A stretch of DNA of 64,000 nucleotides from Podarcis raffonei. Its lineage: Eukaryota; Chordata; Lepidosauria; Squamata; Lacertidae. The stretch is taken from the NCBI RefSeq assembly GCF_027172205.1, contig NC_070614.1:30504501-30568500 (forward strand). Reading direction: 5' to 3'. The notes beneath the pieces are model-generated. The model worked only from the letters and a program-made list of their open reading frames with translations, was not told where the DNA came from and did no database searches. Both the position numbers and the translations under genes were made by a program. Position 1 is the first letter of the stretch. The number at the start of each line of letters is the position of its first letter. Shown here piece after piece: positions 44,011 through 54,870 of the stretch.

Positions 44011-44958
44011 TTAGTATGTGATGCCTGGCTTTTTGTTACCTAAAAGTCTCTTCAGTGCTCCTAAAACTTCCTGGTTTCTGAGTGTGTAAACTAAAGGGTT
44101 AAACACAGGTGTAAGCACTGCACTGAATGCTGCAAGTACTTTTTCCATCTCATGAGTCTTCTCATTCTGAGGGAAAAGGTAGACAAATATGGCTGTGCCA
44201 TAATACATAGTCACTACCGCCAGGTGAGACCCACATGTAGAGAAAGCCTTCATTCTGCCTCCTTCTGAGTGCATTCTTACAATGGCTGCTAGAATGCGCA
44301 TATAGGAGAAAAGAATAAAACTAAGGGGAATAATTAGTGACAAAGTGCTGGTGAAGTATACACTTATTTGGCTCATAGAGGTATCCGTACAAATGAGCTT
44401 AAACATAGATTTGAATTCACATCCTATATGGTCCACCTCATTGTTTCCACAAAACCTAGCTGGCTTAGCAAGACAAGGGGCTACTGTTATAAGAAAGGCT
44501 GCTATCCATGTGGAAGTGGCCAACATGATGCACACTGTCCTGTTAATGATGAGTGTGTAGCGCAGTGGATTGGAGATGGCAATGTATCTGTCATAAGCCA
44601 TAACAGCCAGGAAGAAACATTCAGTTGTACCAAATAAGAGAATAGAATACATTTGTGTATAGCATGCAGCAAGAGACATTACAGGCCTATCCACTAAGCA
44701 GTTGGCTATAGATTGTGGGAGTGACGTTGTTGTGAGGCAGAGGTCAATAATGGACAAATTGCAGAGGAAAAAATACATGGGGTTGTGGAGCCGTGGGTCA
44801 CATATCACTACCACAACAATAAGTCCATTCCCAAGAACTGTTATGAAGTAGGAAATTATAAAAACTGTCATTAAAACCATCCTTGACTTGGGTCGACCTG
44901 ACCAGCCGATGAGGATAAATTCAGTCACAGCTGTCTCATTTTCGCCTACTTCCTGCAT
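44011..44958 (-). CDS. Olfactory receptor, MQEVGENE subfamily (315 aa)
   Basis: Complete receptor. MQEVGENETAVTEF has a glycosylation site at N7; PMYFFLCNLS at 60-69; C99 and C180; MAYDRYIAISNPLRY at 120-134; FSYMRI at 217-222; KAFSTCGSHL at 237-246; TM7 is PVFNPLVYTLRN (284-295), slightly off the usual PMLNPLIY. Tail GNKKPGITY, shared in type with the plus-strand gene at 51684 (GKKKPDMTY). The frame is open 48 codons further, but a predicted acceptor (CTATGTTCCAG on the minus strand) lies 10 bases before the ATG at 44958, so the upstream codons are taken as intron. Confidence 0.95.
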   Translation of the reverse strand: MQEVGENETAVTEFILIGWSGRPKSRMVLMTVFIISYFITVLGNGLIVVVVICDPRLHNPMYFFLCNLSIIDLCLTTTSLPQSIANCLVDRPVMSLAACYTQMYSILLFGTTECFFLAVMAYDRYIAISNPLRYTLIINRTVCIMLATSTWIAAFLITVAPCLAKPARFCGNNEVDHIGCEFKSMFKLICTDTSMSQISVYFTSTLSLIIPLSFILFSYMRILAAIVRMHSEGGRMKAFSTCGSHLAVVTMYYGTAIFVYLFPQNEKTHEMEKVLAAFSAVLTPVFNPLVYTLRNQEVLGALKRLLGNKKPGITY

Positions 44959-45344
44959 AAAGGCTGGCCTGGAACATAGCAAAAGAAATACAATGTGAAT
45001 AATTTGAAAATAGCTATACTTAAGCAAATTTAAAATAACAGCACTCGATGCTGTGAACTGTTGTGAACTGCCTTCCACAACAACAACAACATAGTATGCC
45101 ACCCTTTATCTGTAGATAAAGGGTAGGATACTATGATGTTGTTGTTGGTGTACTTTTGGTCTCCTTTGGTGTCTGGCTTCACATAAACAGCTGATGAGGT
45201 TGTAAAATGTTTCCAGGACTATATCACTTCAGAGAACATAGTTGGATAGAGAGAAAGCACCTTGCATTTAGAAATTGCGGTGTCAGAGAGGAGAGTTCTA
45301 CCTGAACCTCAAATTTTAAATACAATAAATTTCAGACAATACTA
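44959..45344. other. Upstream flank of OR 44011
   Basis: Intron or promoter side of the gene. Near 45070-45148 there is an imperfect inverted repeat (CAACAACAACAACATAGTAT / ATACTATGATGTTGTTGTTG). Confidence 0.5.
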
Positions 45345-45569
45345 CAGTCATACCTCGGGTTACAGATGCTTCGGGTTGTGTGATTTCGGGTTGCGCACCG
45401 CGCCAAACCTGGAACTGGAACAGGTTTTGGCGCATGCGCAGAAGCACTAAATGGTGCTTTGGGCATGCACAGAAGCACCTAATCGCTACCCGCCCGTGCA
45501 CAGATGCAGCGCTGCAGGTTGCGGACGTGCTTCCCGCATGGATCACGTTCGCAACCCGAGTGTCCACTA
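45345..45569. mobile_element. Tigger-like miniature DNA transposon, diverged
   Basis: Starts CAGTCATACCTCGGGTTACA and ends CGCAACCCGAGTGTCCACTA, with TA at the edges. GC-rich inside. Related by its ends to 26823 and 34214. Confidence 0.7.
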
Positions 45570-45570
45570 T

Positions 45571-47640
45571 ATTAAGATTGTAATCTCACATGCCTTTATT
45601 AACACACAAACACACCCCAAATATAAATATAGGTGCATTGGGCTTTTCATAGATGATTATAGTAAAGAAGCAGGTAGGATCTAAATATTTTGCTTCCCTT
45701 TGGAAGGTATGGAAGTTTGCAAAACATTTGGGTAACAGACTCTTACACAACCAAAATGGAACATATGCTAAACTTTCTAAAATGGCACCAGAGTGCAAAT
45801 GTGAAATATTTCTTGCATCAAGTAAGCATGAACTGCTCAATATTTACCATGTGTGTGTAATATGAACATTAGAAGAGCCTGACTGAAGCAGTTCAAAGTT
45901 TCTCATCTTTCCCCCCCAGTCAGCTCTAGGAGTTCGCAACAAAGGTCCTCACAAAAACTCATCAGCAATTTGGTATGCAATCTCCTATAATACACATTGA
46001 ATGCACATTTGCCAAATGTGCAAATATGCTATTTCCCCCAATGAGTCCATTTTCAGGCATACTTTCCCCCAATATAAGCATTTTTGTAGACAGTTTTTGG
46101 TTGTACACTGAGTTTTTCATTGCAAAATTCAGATAGGTGCAAATAGAATAATAGAATAACAAGTGATGGGGACAGAAGAAAATGAATCCTCTCTTTATGC
46201 TATGCCTCTGCTCCCCACAAACATTATGAGCTAGCACATCGCTACTCAGAAGTAAATCCTATTGTTTTCATTGTAGCTTGCTTACTCACTGGTAAAAATG
46301 CATAGGATTTCAGCACTGGAAAACAGTTTCTGCGAGTTCTTCGATTAAATATTTAAGCATTTCAATAAATAGCTTTTGTTGACTCAAACAACATTTAAAT
46401 GCCCCCCCCCATCTGAATGCATTGCCCCACCCACTCTGGGCAGCTTCTAATAAAATATTAAAAACAAAAAAACCCAAGAAACACTCAAAACCTCCCAGTA
46501 CAGGGTAGCCTTAATATGTCTTCTAAAAGTCAAATAGATGTTTATTTCCTTGATGGGAGGACATTCCACAGGGAAGAAAAGAAAAGAAAATGACTAATAA
46601 GAAGGGTGTCAAGAGGAAATCTATATAATATTTATCTTTGTGGACCAAAATTAGATTGCACTTATTCTAGCATGAGAACAACATCAACCAAGCATTTTCT
46701 GCAAAATGCCCATTAAAAACAAATAAACTACTGTCGGATAAATTAAGAAAATTACTTTTGCTAGTGGAACAGGGAAGAAGGCTGGGTTTTGGGGAGCAAC
46801 TGACACACCCCTAGCAGCCCCCTGCTCCACCTTCTGTTATATCTCAAAGGTTTCTCAACCCTCTGTATCAGATTTTAAAATGAAAACTGGTGCTGTACTG
46901 AACAGGCTAACCATATAGGGTTTTTAATGTAGAACTGGGAGGAGGGAAAATAGATGTTTGCATAAATCATACAAGGGGAATTAATGGAAATTTATGAATT
47001 CAAACATATCTTCATTAAAAAAAATAAAGATAATCATAATGAGGTCAGTAATGAGTAAGAAAATTCACTACTTGCCTTTTTAAGCCCTTCGCATAGCAGA
47101 AATCACCATCCTTTAGGCTGACAATATCCAATTGTCTTTTGAATTCTTATCTTAATTGGTATAACTCTTATCTCTAAGCTGAATTGTAGCAAGTTGATTT
47201 AAAAAAACATGAAAAATGTCCTCTAAGCTTCAAATGTGCTTCAAATGTCGGAAGCCTTGTTTTGAAATAGTTTACTACTTAATAAAAATGCACTTTAATC
47301 AGATGTTAATTTAAATACAGAATTGTGTACTAATGGCTATGCATACAACACATGCATTTATAAGTAGAAAAAAGTGCAAGTAAGACGCTGCAGTGTAATT
47401 CCCTTACTAACATCAATAAAAATGGTTGGAGAAATAACTATTTCCTCATTAACAAGAGTTTTTATCTGAGAAAACTTTGTGTCGTATGTGATTTTTAAGA
47501 AGAAAAAAAGAAAAACTATTTGCTTTCTTATTCCCTTTAGGCATACTCCCAAATGTCTCATTACTTCACAAAGTTATTCTTACCTAAAACTTCAAGTCAT
47601 AGTGAATATCAGTAGTGGGGTTAACTTGAAAGTAAATTGA
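45571..47640. other. Intergenic with L2 remnant
   Basis: No gene. About 46425-46600 is antisense L2 (CCACTCTGGGCAGCTTCTAA, then CAGTACAGGGTAGCCTTAAT and GGACATTCCACAGGG). The rest is unrecognised. Confidence 0.5.
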
Positions 47641-47654
47641 ATTTGAGAAAGTTT

Positions 47655-48120
47655 TGAAATTCTGTGTGATGGCCTGGGACTCGGGCTCAGACTCGGAACC
47701 AGAGGAGTCTCAATCTGCACCAGATCCTTTGCCTCAGGCATCATCTGAACCAGGTCTGGGGCCTGACCCTGAAGAGTTCCAGTCTGCACAAGTTCCTCTG
47801 CAACAAACACCAGCTGGGCTGAAATTTGGGATGACTTCCTCTTTCCAACGGTGGAAAATGGCTGATCCCACACAATCGGACCTCAGCCGTTCTGATAATT
47901 CAGGGCTGATATGGGGGTAATTAGCCCTGGCAGCCTCCCCAGGGCAGGGGAGGACTGTCTCAACGACCCGCGGTCTGCCCCAGATTGCCAATGTGGCAGA
48001 CGGCAGGTGCACTGGGTCACGGAGCTAGGGACGGCTGACACTCCTGCGATGCCACCCCATAGCCGGACGCATCTGTTTGGGAAAATATATAGATCTGGAA
48101 AACAAACAGACACACTCTGA
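47655..48120 (+). repeat. GC-rich block, probable retroelement 5' region
   Basis: Starts with a repetitive acidic-coding stretch (TCGGGCTCAGACTCGGAACC, with a CCAGATCC..TGCCTCAG and CTGACCCTGAAGAG echo) and becomes GC-rich. Together with 48121-49177 it may be a single LINE-like insert. I do not recognise the family with confidence. Confidence 0.35.
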
Positions 48121-49177
48121 ATTGAAGAAGCTGGAAAAAATCTGCAGTATGTACAGTCTCTGGTGCAAAAGATCGAACTTCAAAGAGATCCTCATCATGA
48201 CATTTGGAATGTGGAGGGGCTTGGTATGTAAAAAAACATTATTTTATCCTTAATATCAACAATCCGTAATGCATGCCAAGCCTCATTAAGAACTTAAATT
48301 GCTCTTCAAAAAGTGAGTTCAGGTGGACTTGCATATATAATTGGGATCTACTCACAGCCACTTCTCTTCTAAGACCGGAAATGTCTGTTAAAGACAAAAA
48401 CAAAGGAGGACAAAATGGCTTCTACCCACTACGTCATTATTGAATATCTGAAATACTTCCCTGATTAAGAGGAACAGGAGCCAATGGATGGTTGGTTATA
48501 AAGACTGGAAACAATATTACATATACAACTGTTTGCAAAAATATGTTTTTTTGATTACAAGCGAGAGAGAGGGCTAAATGGATGTCTGGCAGCCCCCCTC
48601 CAGGGCCCGGAGGGGGGACTGGGAGGATTCCAAAGGCCAATTGCTAACTGTCTGATATATGGCTACACTGCAAACAGTCTGTTTAAGATAAATCAACAAG
48701 GAGGTTACAGAAGGAAATTTCTCTCTGTTTCTTTGATAACACCTGGACGGGAAAGATTAACGATCTGGGAGCTGCCAAAATAACAACTCTCAAAGAGCAG
48801 GACAGAACTTTGAAATTGGATGCAATTAAATGAAGTGGTGCGATGAAAAAACAGCTGAAGGAGTACAATATACGGACAAATCTGCACTCCATAGAAAAAA
48901 AAGTATCTGTTTTCTGACATGAATGAGGATCGTAGAACCAGAGTCAAAATGGGGAAGGGAAAAATCGGACATGGAATTATGAATAACATTGAGGATGATG
49001 AGAGGCAGGACTATGATGTTGAATGCGCTTCGAAATTCAGACCGTGGGAAGTCAAAACAAAATTATTACAATTTGGAAGACAATTGGACCTTTTTTATTT
49101 TAGTTTTTTATTTTTATTGGATTTGATTTGATATGTTAATTGGATGTTTTTATTGGAAAATTAATAAATGCTTTAAA
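48121..49177 (+). repeat. LINE-like interspersed repeat with A-rich end
   Basis: Its right half is related to 15170-15785, including GATATGTTAATTGGATGTTT and AAATTAATAAATG, then an A-run. No long frame. Its 3' end abuts, tail to tail, the L1 remnant at 49178-49690. Confidence 0.5.
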
Positions 49178-49690
49178 AAAATATTTTTTTTATTTTTAAA
49201 AATGATTATACTTTTCAAGTTTATACATTTCACTAATTTTACAATCATTTCGACATTTCAAAACTTGACTTCCTTTCCCCTCTTTCTGCAGTTCCTTAAA
49301 TTTATTTTAAATATCTTCTGCATATCCAAATTAATGGTCTCATTTATTCATCTTCTTTAAATATATACTCTTGTGAAACCACAGGTTATTACAATAATCC
49401 TGCCAATGTTCTGTTTACAATTTATCTTTAAATATTCAATAAACCATTTCCATTTTTTAATAAAAAGTTTGTTATCTTGATTTCTTATTCTTCCAGTAAG
49501 TTTCGCCATTTCTGCATATTCCATAAGTTTTTGTATCCATTCTTCCTTTGCTGGGACTTTTGCTTCTTTCCATTTTGGGGCAAGTAACGTTCTTGCTGCA
49601 GCATGAATAAGTTTCTATACAGTTTAGGTCACTATAATTCCCAAAAAGAAAGCTTCTAGTTTTGGTTACAAAAGTTATTTTAAATATCCT
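49178..49690 (-). mobile_element. L1-like LINE, ORF2 end and 3' UTR
   Basis: On the minus strand 49360-49620 reads LIHAAARTLLAPKWKEAKVP, then KEEWIQKLMEYAEMAKLTGR and FIKKWKWFIEYLK, the typical C-terminal end of vertebrate L1 ORF2 (ARxLLAxxWK...P...EWxxKxxEYAEMAKLT). A stop follows near 49357, then about 160 bases of 3' UTR and an A-rich end. 5' truncated, with few breaks in what remains. Confidence 0.8.
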
Positions 49691-51200
49691 TTTTATTTCA
49701 TTATATATAATTCCTCAGAAAAGAAAATATAGATGTTTCTAAAATGATGCATGGGATAGAGAAAATGGATGTGGAAGAGTTCTCTCTCTCTCTACACTAG
49801 AACTTTTGGACATCCATTTAAATAGAATGTTGGCAAATTCAGAACAGAAAAGGGAAAGTACTTCTATATACAGCACATAGTTAAACTCTGGAACTCACTC
49901 CCACAGGAGGCAGCCAATAGCCACCAACATGGGTAGCTTTAAAAGAGGATTAGACAAATTCACAGAGGAAATTTCAGAAGACTTCTACAAACTCTTGCTT
50001 GTTTGCACTGTTTTGCACAGGGAGTTCTCCAAACTCAGCATGAAAACTAGTTGCAGACAACCCATTAAAACTTCTACTAATTAAAACTACTGTAATAATT
50101 TCAAACAGTAATGAGGCAATAGAGAATCTGCTCAGAGGGAATAAAAAACAGTAAGTATGCAAATAAAATGCTATGCCATAGTTTCTTAAATAAAATCTCC
50201 CACTGAAAGCCAGATAGCTGTTTCTCCATTCATTTGCACAGATGATATGGGGAGTCTTATTCAAGCAGTTTGTCTGCATTTTTCTTTCTTTTTATGAATC
50301 TGTAATTGCTGACTTCTTAAACACACTAGACAATATAAAAATAGTGGATTATCTTCTTCTGAGTTCAATGAGATTTAAGAAGGCAAGTATAATTTTTGCC
50401 TACTTTTCGTTGTCCTCATTGTAAGAATTCTCATTCAGTCTGTTTGGTAGTAGCGCCATTGCTTATGCAGACACTTTTATTTTTTATTGTTTATTTCTTT
50501 TTCTTTTTTCTTTAATCCTAAAATACTCCTATTCCACTTTTGGAATGAAGAAAGGGAAATTTATCAGAAGGCTTGTTGTGGTGGGGGTGAGAACCAAATG
50601 TTTAGCAGTTGTGCACCATTTTCTTTTTAGGATAAAGTTTTGCAGATGTACACAATTTTAATTTTAGGAAAAAACCCCAAGTGGGTAACCCCTGAGGTAG
50701 CTCAATGGGGAATAAACTTCATGCTCAGTGACCAGTGGAATGCTGACTCACTATTGGAGGAGGGTAGAGAGATATGCAAAACTCAGTTGGAAAAGAAATG
50801 GAATAGAAGTATCCTGGGTGATGACTTAGCTGACTGACTATTGTCAGGATTGGGGTGGTTTTCTCTCAGTTATATGTCAGGCTCTATTATCAGACTCTTC
50901 CTTGAATTATTAAACTCAACATAATTAAACAGTAGTTAATGTATAGGTGTATTTTAATATGCATGCAAATAAAGCTGCTGTGTTATGAATGCCTCCCCGG
51001 AACTAAGCCTCACAGAACATAGCAGCAATGATGAGTAAATATTCATAACACTGTGTTTCAAAAAAGTGCAATATAACTTACTATTTCGGTTAATTGAAAA
51101 TATCTGTGACCATAATATGCTTTTCAATCTATTGTTGTTTCTGATTCTCTTCATTACATCTTCCTACAATATGATATAGAAAATATATATGTGTTTTTCG
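49691..51200. other. Intergenic
   Basis: No gene. 49830-49990 (CAAATTCAGAACAGAAAAGG, ACTCCCACAGGAGGCAGCCA, AGCTTTAAAAGAGGATTAGA) looks like a common interspersed repeat whose family I cannot name. The rest is unrecognised. Confidence 0.4.
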
Positions 51201-51204
51201 AGTT

Positions 51205-51322
51205 ACAGGTAGGTAGCTGTGTTGGTCTGCCGTAGTCGAAACAAAATAAAAAAAATCCTTCCAGTAGCACCTTAGAGACCAACTAAGTTTGCTATTGATA
51301 TGAGTTTCGTGTGCATGTGTTG
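51205..51322 (-). mobile_element. Penelope-like element 3' end
   Basis: ACAGGTAGGTAGCTGTGTTG, GTCTGCCGTAGTCGAAACAA and TAGCACCTTAGAGACCAACT: the same terminal sequence as at 15930-16054, in the opposite orientation. Family from memory. Confidence 0.55.
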
Positions 51323-51683
51323 TGTTATAAGACTGATCAGTTGTCAAAATCCTGGGATATCTTTCTTGAAAGATTTTATAGGCTCAATGAAAAGAATGAG
51401 TGTTAGACACAGTTGCAACTTTTAGCCTGCATATCAGCTGGAAGGTTAGTCTAGAATCTTCTCCCAGTTTATTGTTTTTAAGTGGGGATTTGAGAGGCAA
51501 CCTATCATGCAATCTCATATGATGCAGTGCAGGAAATCTTCTACAGCAGCACCTGCTGCTTGTGCATGAACTACGATTCCAAAATAGACCAACCATGGTA
51601 CACAATAGTTGGTTCTAATTAAATGTATTTAAATGTGCTAATATATAATATATAACATACTGTAAACTTTCAGATCCATCTTC
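51323..51683. other. 5' flank of the plus-strand OR
   Basis: No gene. It ends in a predicted acceptor, AAACTTTCAG at 51664-51673, 10 bases before the OR start. Confidence 0.5.
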
Positions 51684-52631
51684 ATGCAGCAAGCGGGAGA
51701 AAATGAGACAGAAGTGACTGAATTTATTCTCACTGGGTGGTCAGATCGACCCAAATCAAGAATGGCTTTAATGACCTTTTTGATCATTTCCTATTCAATA
51801 ATAGTTATTGGAAATGGACTTATTATCTTGGTAGTCATACACGATCCAAAGCTTCATAATCCCATGTATTTCTTCCTCTGCAATTTGGCCATCCTTGACC
51901 TCTGCCTCACAACAACAGCAATACCGCAATCAATAGCTAATTGCTTAGTGGACAGACCTGTAATGCTTCTTCCTTTGTGCTATGCACAGATGTATTCTCT
52001 TCTTCTGTTTGGTACAACAGAATGTTTCCTTCTGGCTGTCATGGCTTATGATCGTTATGTTGCCATTTCCAATCCACTGCGCTACACCATGATTATGAAC
52101 AGAACAGTGTGCATCCTCCTTGCCACTGCAACATGGACTGCTTCCTTTATGATTACTGTGATTCCATCTATTACTAATCCCATTCGATTCTGTGGAAACA
52201 ATGAGGTTGACCATATAGGATGTGAAGTTAAATCTATTATTAAGCTCATTTGTGCAGAGTCCTCTTCAAGCCAGATAAGCATGTACTTCACTAGCACTTT
52301 GACACTGGTTCTCCCTCTGGGCTTCATCCTTTTTTCCTACATGCGCATTCTTGTGACCATCCTTAGGATCCACTCAGAAGGAGGTAGGACAAAGGCTTTC
52401 TCCACCTGTGGTTCCCATCTGACTGTAGTGATCATGTACTATGGCACAGCTATATTCACTTACCTCCTTCCACAAAATGCAGGGACACATGAGATAGATA
52501 AAATAATATCTCCATTTAATTCAGTGCTGACTCCAATGTTTAATCCTTTAATTTATACACTCAGAAACCAAGAAGTCTTGGGAGCATTGAAAAAACTGAT
52601 AGGTAAGAAAAAACCAGACATGACATATTAA
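51684..52631 (+). CDS. Olfactory receptor, MQQAGENE subfamily (315 aa)
   Basis: The only plus-strand OR in the window. MQQAGENETEVTEF with a glycosylation site at N7; PMYFFLCNLAI; MAYDRYVAISNPLRY; FSYMRI; KAFSTCGSHL; PMFNPLIYTLRN; tail GKKKPDMTY. It is closest to 44011 and 58416 by its N-terminus, by the NNEVDHIGCE block of extracellular loop 2, and by its tail. The ATG at 51684 follows a short acceptor (ACTTTCAG) by 10 bases. The inverted orientation between two minus-strand sisters implies a local inversion or inverted duplication. A Penelope-like repeat lies about 360 bases upstream. Confidence 0.95.
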   Translation: MQQAGENETEVTEFILTGWSDRPKSRMALMTFLIISYSIIVIGNGLIILVVIHDPKLHNPMYFFLCNLAILDLCLTTTAIPQSIANCLVDRPVMLLPLCYAQMYSLLLFGTTECFLLAVMAYDRYVAISNPLRYTMIMNRTVCILLATATWTASFMITVIPSITNPIRFCGNNEVDHIGCEVKSIIKLICAESSSSQISMYFTSTLTLVLPLGFILFSYMRILVTILRIHSEGGRTKAFSTCGSHLTVVIMYYGTAIFTYLLPQNAGTHEIDKIISPFNSVLTPMFNPLIYTLRNQEVLGALKKLIGKKKPDMTY

Positions 52632-53480
52632 ATAGATACATAGCTTTTTTATTTGGATGTTTCCCTTGTAAATCACCTAATTGTGTATGTTTTATTTTCA
52701 CCAGATTTCATTTTAGGTTCAGCAAACTTCAGATTAATATTGCAGGCCCTTTAAATGAATGTTCACCATCCAGAATTCTTCAAAAATGTATTTCCCTGCA
52801 ATTCTGTTTGTTGTAACGTTAGCAGTGATGTAATTTATTCTCGTCTGTTTTGTAACTATACTATCAGTTGCGATTGCAGCTTGGCATTTTTAATATATTT
52901 GCAGTGTACACCACCACTTCTACTATAGTATTTGCTCTATAGTATTTGCCCTGCATTCCCTGTTATTGTTTCTGCATATGTTCCAATAGTCACTCCCTGT
53001 ATAAAGCAACACTAAGTCAATAGTATACCTTTCTGGAAGAAGAAAAACAGGTTATCATTCAGCAACTTATTTCATTTAAAGGGCCTATAAGATTGACACT
53101 TGGTTTCTTGTAGATCTCTCCTTCCTGTGTGCAGGAGCTGCAATACTACAAGAGTTGTGGAGTTGAGGGTTGTGTTTTGCTTCATCTTAACTTTCTGCCT
53201 ATTAATATCAAGCCGGATCCTTTAGTGCATCCTTTTAGGGACCTACTAAAAACATTATTGATTAGACAAGCCCACCCAGATGCTTGGAAATGCTGCTGGG
53301 AATTTTGCTCTGTTTTTTGCATTTTAACTTCTTGTAGAAGGCAAGTGTGTTTATATATAAATAAACCCAGTTCTATTCTATTCCATTCTAAAAGTTAATC
53401 CCTTGCACCGTAACTCTTGTTTACACTGCCTGTTTTATTTTTCTACTTTGAGTGTTAGTTAGATAATTAGGTAACACTGT
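52632..53480. other. Intergenic, downstream of OR
   Basis: No gene. 53110-53390 reads in the plus frame as ELQYYKSCGVEG and later HPDAWKCCWEFCSV without family resemblance; probably not coding. Confidence 0.4.
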
Positions 53481-53499
53481 GCTTTATGCTGCCACCAAC

Positions 53500-53850
53500 T
53501 CATTCTTACATACCCTCCAACATTTATCTGATGAAAATAGGGACCTCCTATTCCATAATGATAATTTTAATATTTATACCCCACACATCTTACTGGGCTG
53601 TCCCAGCTACTCTCGGCAGCTTCCAACATTCCTAAAAACATTAAACATTAAAAAAAACTTCCTTATACAGCATTGCCTTCAGATGGTTTGGGGGTCGGAT
53701 AACTCCATACTCTCCAACATTTCTCCAATGTAAATAGGGACATCCTAAGGAAAAGTAGGACATTTTGGGATAAAATCTGAAACCAGGATAGCTTTTCTAA
53801 ATCAGGGATGTTCCTGGAAAATAGGGACACTTAGAGGGTCTGTTCTTGCC
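53500..53850. repeat. Composite repeat: old repeat split by antisense L2
   Basis: CATACCCTCCAACATTTATC at the left resumes as CATACTCTCCAACATTTCTC at 53705, with antisense L2 between (GGCAGCTTCCAACATTCCTA, then CTTCCTTATACAGCATTGCC). The right part continues GGAAAAGTAGGACATTTTGG to GGAAAATAGGGACACTTAGA. The same composite recurs at 60687-61110. Confidence 0.6.
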
Positions 53851-54210
53851 CTCCTTCAATTTGATTTAAGCTTATTGTTAAATATTTTTAGGTCTCTGGG
53901 GAAAAAGTGTCATATTTGTCTGGCTCTGGATCAGCGATCTTTCTTGTGCATGTGTGTCGTGTGTGAATGAGTTGCACACACACACATTGGCAAGCACTTT
54001 CAAATTTCAATCAATTCTCATTCTGTCCATCAAGGATGAAACAGGTATATGGAAAACCATGTGGTGCCCTCAGGAACTAAGCAGTCTAACCAGCTATAGG
54101 AGCTTAACATGAATCTTTGGTACTCTTGATCAGTATATGATATGCCTTGCATCTTTCATCATGTGTAATAAATTGTACTATAAACACACACACACAATAT
54201 TCTATCAGAA

Positions 54211-54480
54211 ACAGGTAGGTAGCCGTGTTGGCCTGCAGTAGTCGAAACAAAATAAAAAAATTCATTCTAGTAGCACCTTAGAGACCAACTAAGTTTGTTA
54301 TTAGTATGAGCTTTCATGTGCATGCACACTTCTTCAGATACACTGAAACAGAAGCCACCAGACCCTTATATATAGTGAGAGAGAGGGGAGGGGTATTACT
54401 CAGAAGGGTGGTGGGAATGGGTGATTAATGATTATTTTTAGGGCTATAATCTTTAATTAATTTCATAGCTCAATTGTTGA
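54211..54480 (-). mobile_element. Penelope-like element, 3' part
   Basis: The longest copy of this family here. On the minus strand it ends GGCCAACACGGCTACCTACC TGT, preceded by GGTCTCTAAGGTGCTACTAG, TGAAGAAGTGTGCATGCACA and a region with CACCCATTCCCACCACCCTT. No frame remains. A flanking (CA)n run lies at 54184-54197. Confidence 0.55.
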
Positions 54481-54744
54481 ATCATTCTGCCACATTGTCT
54501 CTAGGCCATGATCCCCCTCATCGCAAAAAGAATATGGCATTTAGCCTGGAATACCTGTGGGCAAATGACAATAATTTATGCATGAAGGAAAGACCCTTAG
54601 CACAAGTGCTAGCAGTGTTCTTAATTATTGCCGCACATAATCCTGGGCCAGACCTCAAAAAATAATAATAATACTAGGGCTAACACTTTTTTTTTTGCCT
54701 ATCATGTGATAGCAGAGCAATGAATAGGCAGAAAAGTGAAAACA

Positions 54745-54870
54745 AGCAGTTAGCAATAGCTTGTGGGAATGAAGATGCAATAAAAATAGATATCAAGTAT
54801 GGGCCAGTAGCAAAGGAAATGGTACATTAGGCAACAAGTCCATTTGCAGTCATAGTTATTAAGCAGAAAG
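54745..54870 (-). pseudogene. OR relic, TM1-TM3 part
   Basis: AGCAGTTAGCAATAGCTTGT, then ATATCAAGTATGGGCCAGTA, then AACAAGTCCATTTGCAGTCA match the region around IANCLVD, the TM2 segment and TM1 (NGLI) of minus-strand ORs, in the right order with gaps. Confidence 0.7.

Noticed and set aside
44959-45103. N-terminal extension of the OR at 44011 (48 extra codons to 45102)
   Set aside because: A splice acceptor lies between, the extension includes a valine run from a CAA/GTT repeat, and no OR has such an N-terminus.
47654-48120. Acidic plus-strand frame (DSGSDSEPEESQ) as a host protein
   Set aside because: Short, with no splice or domain support, and adjoining LINE-like sequence; more likely a retroelement 5' region.
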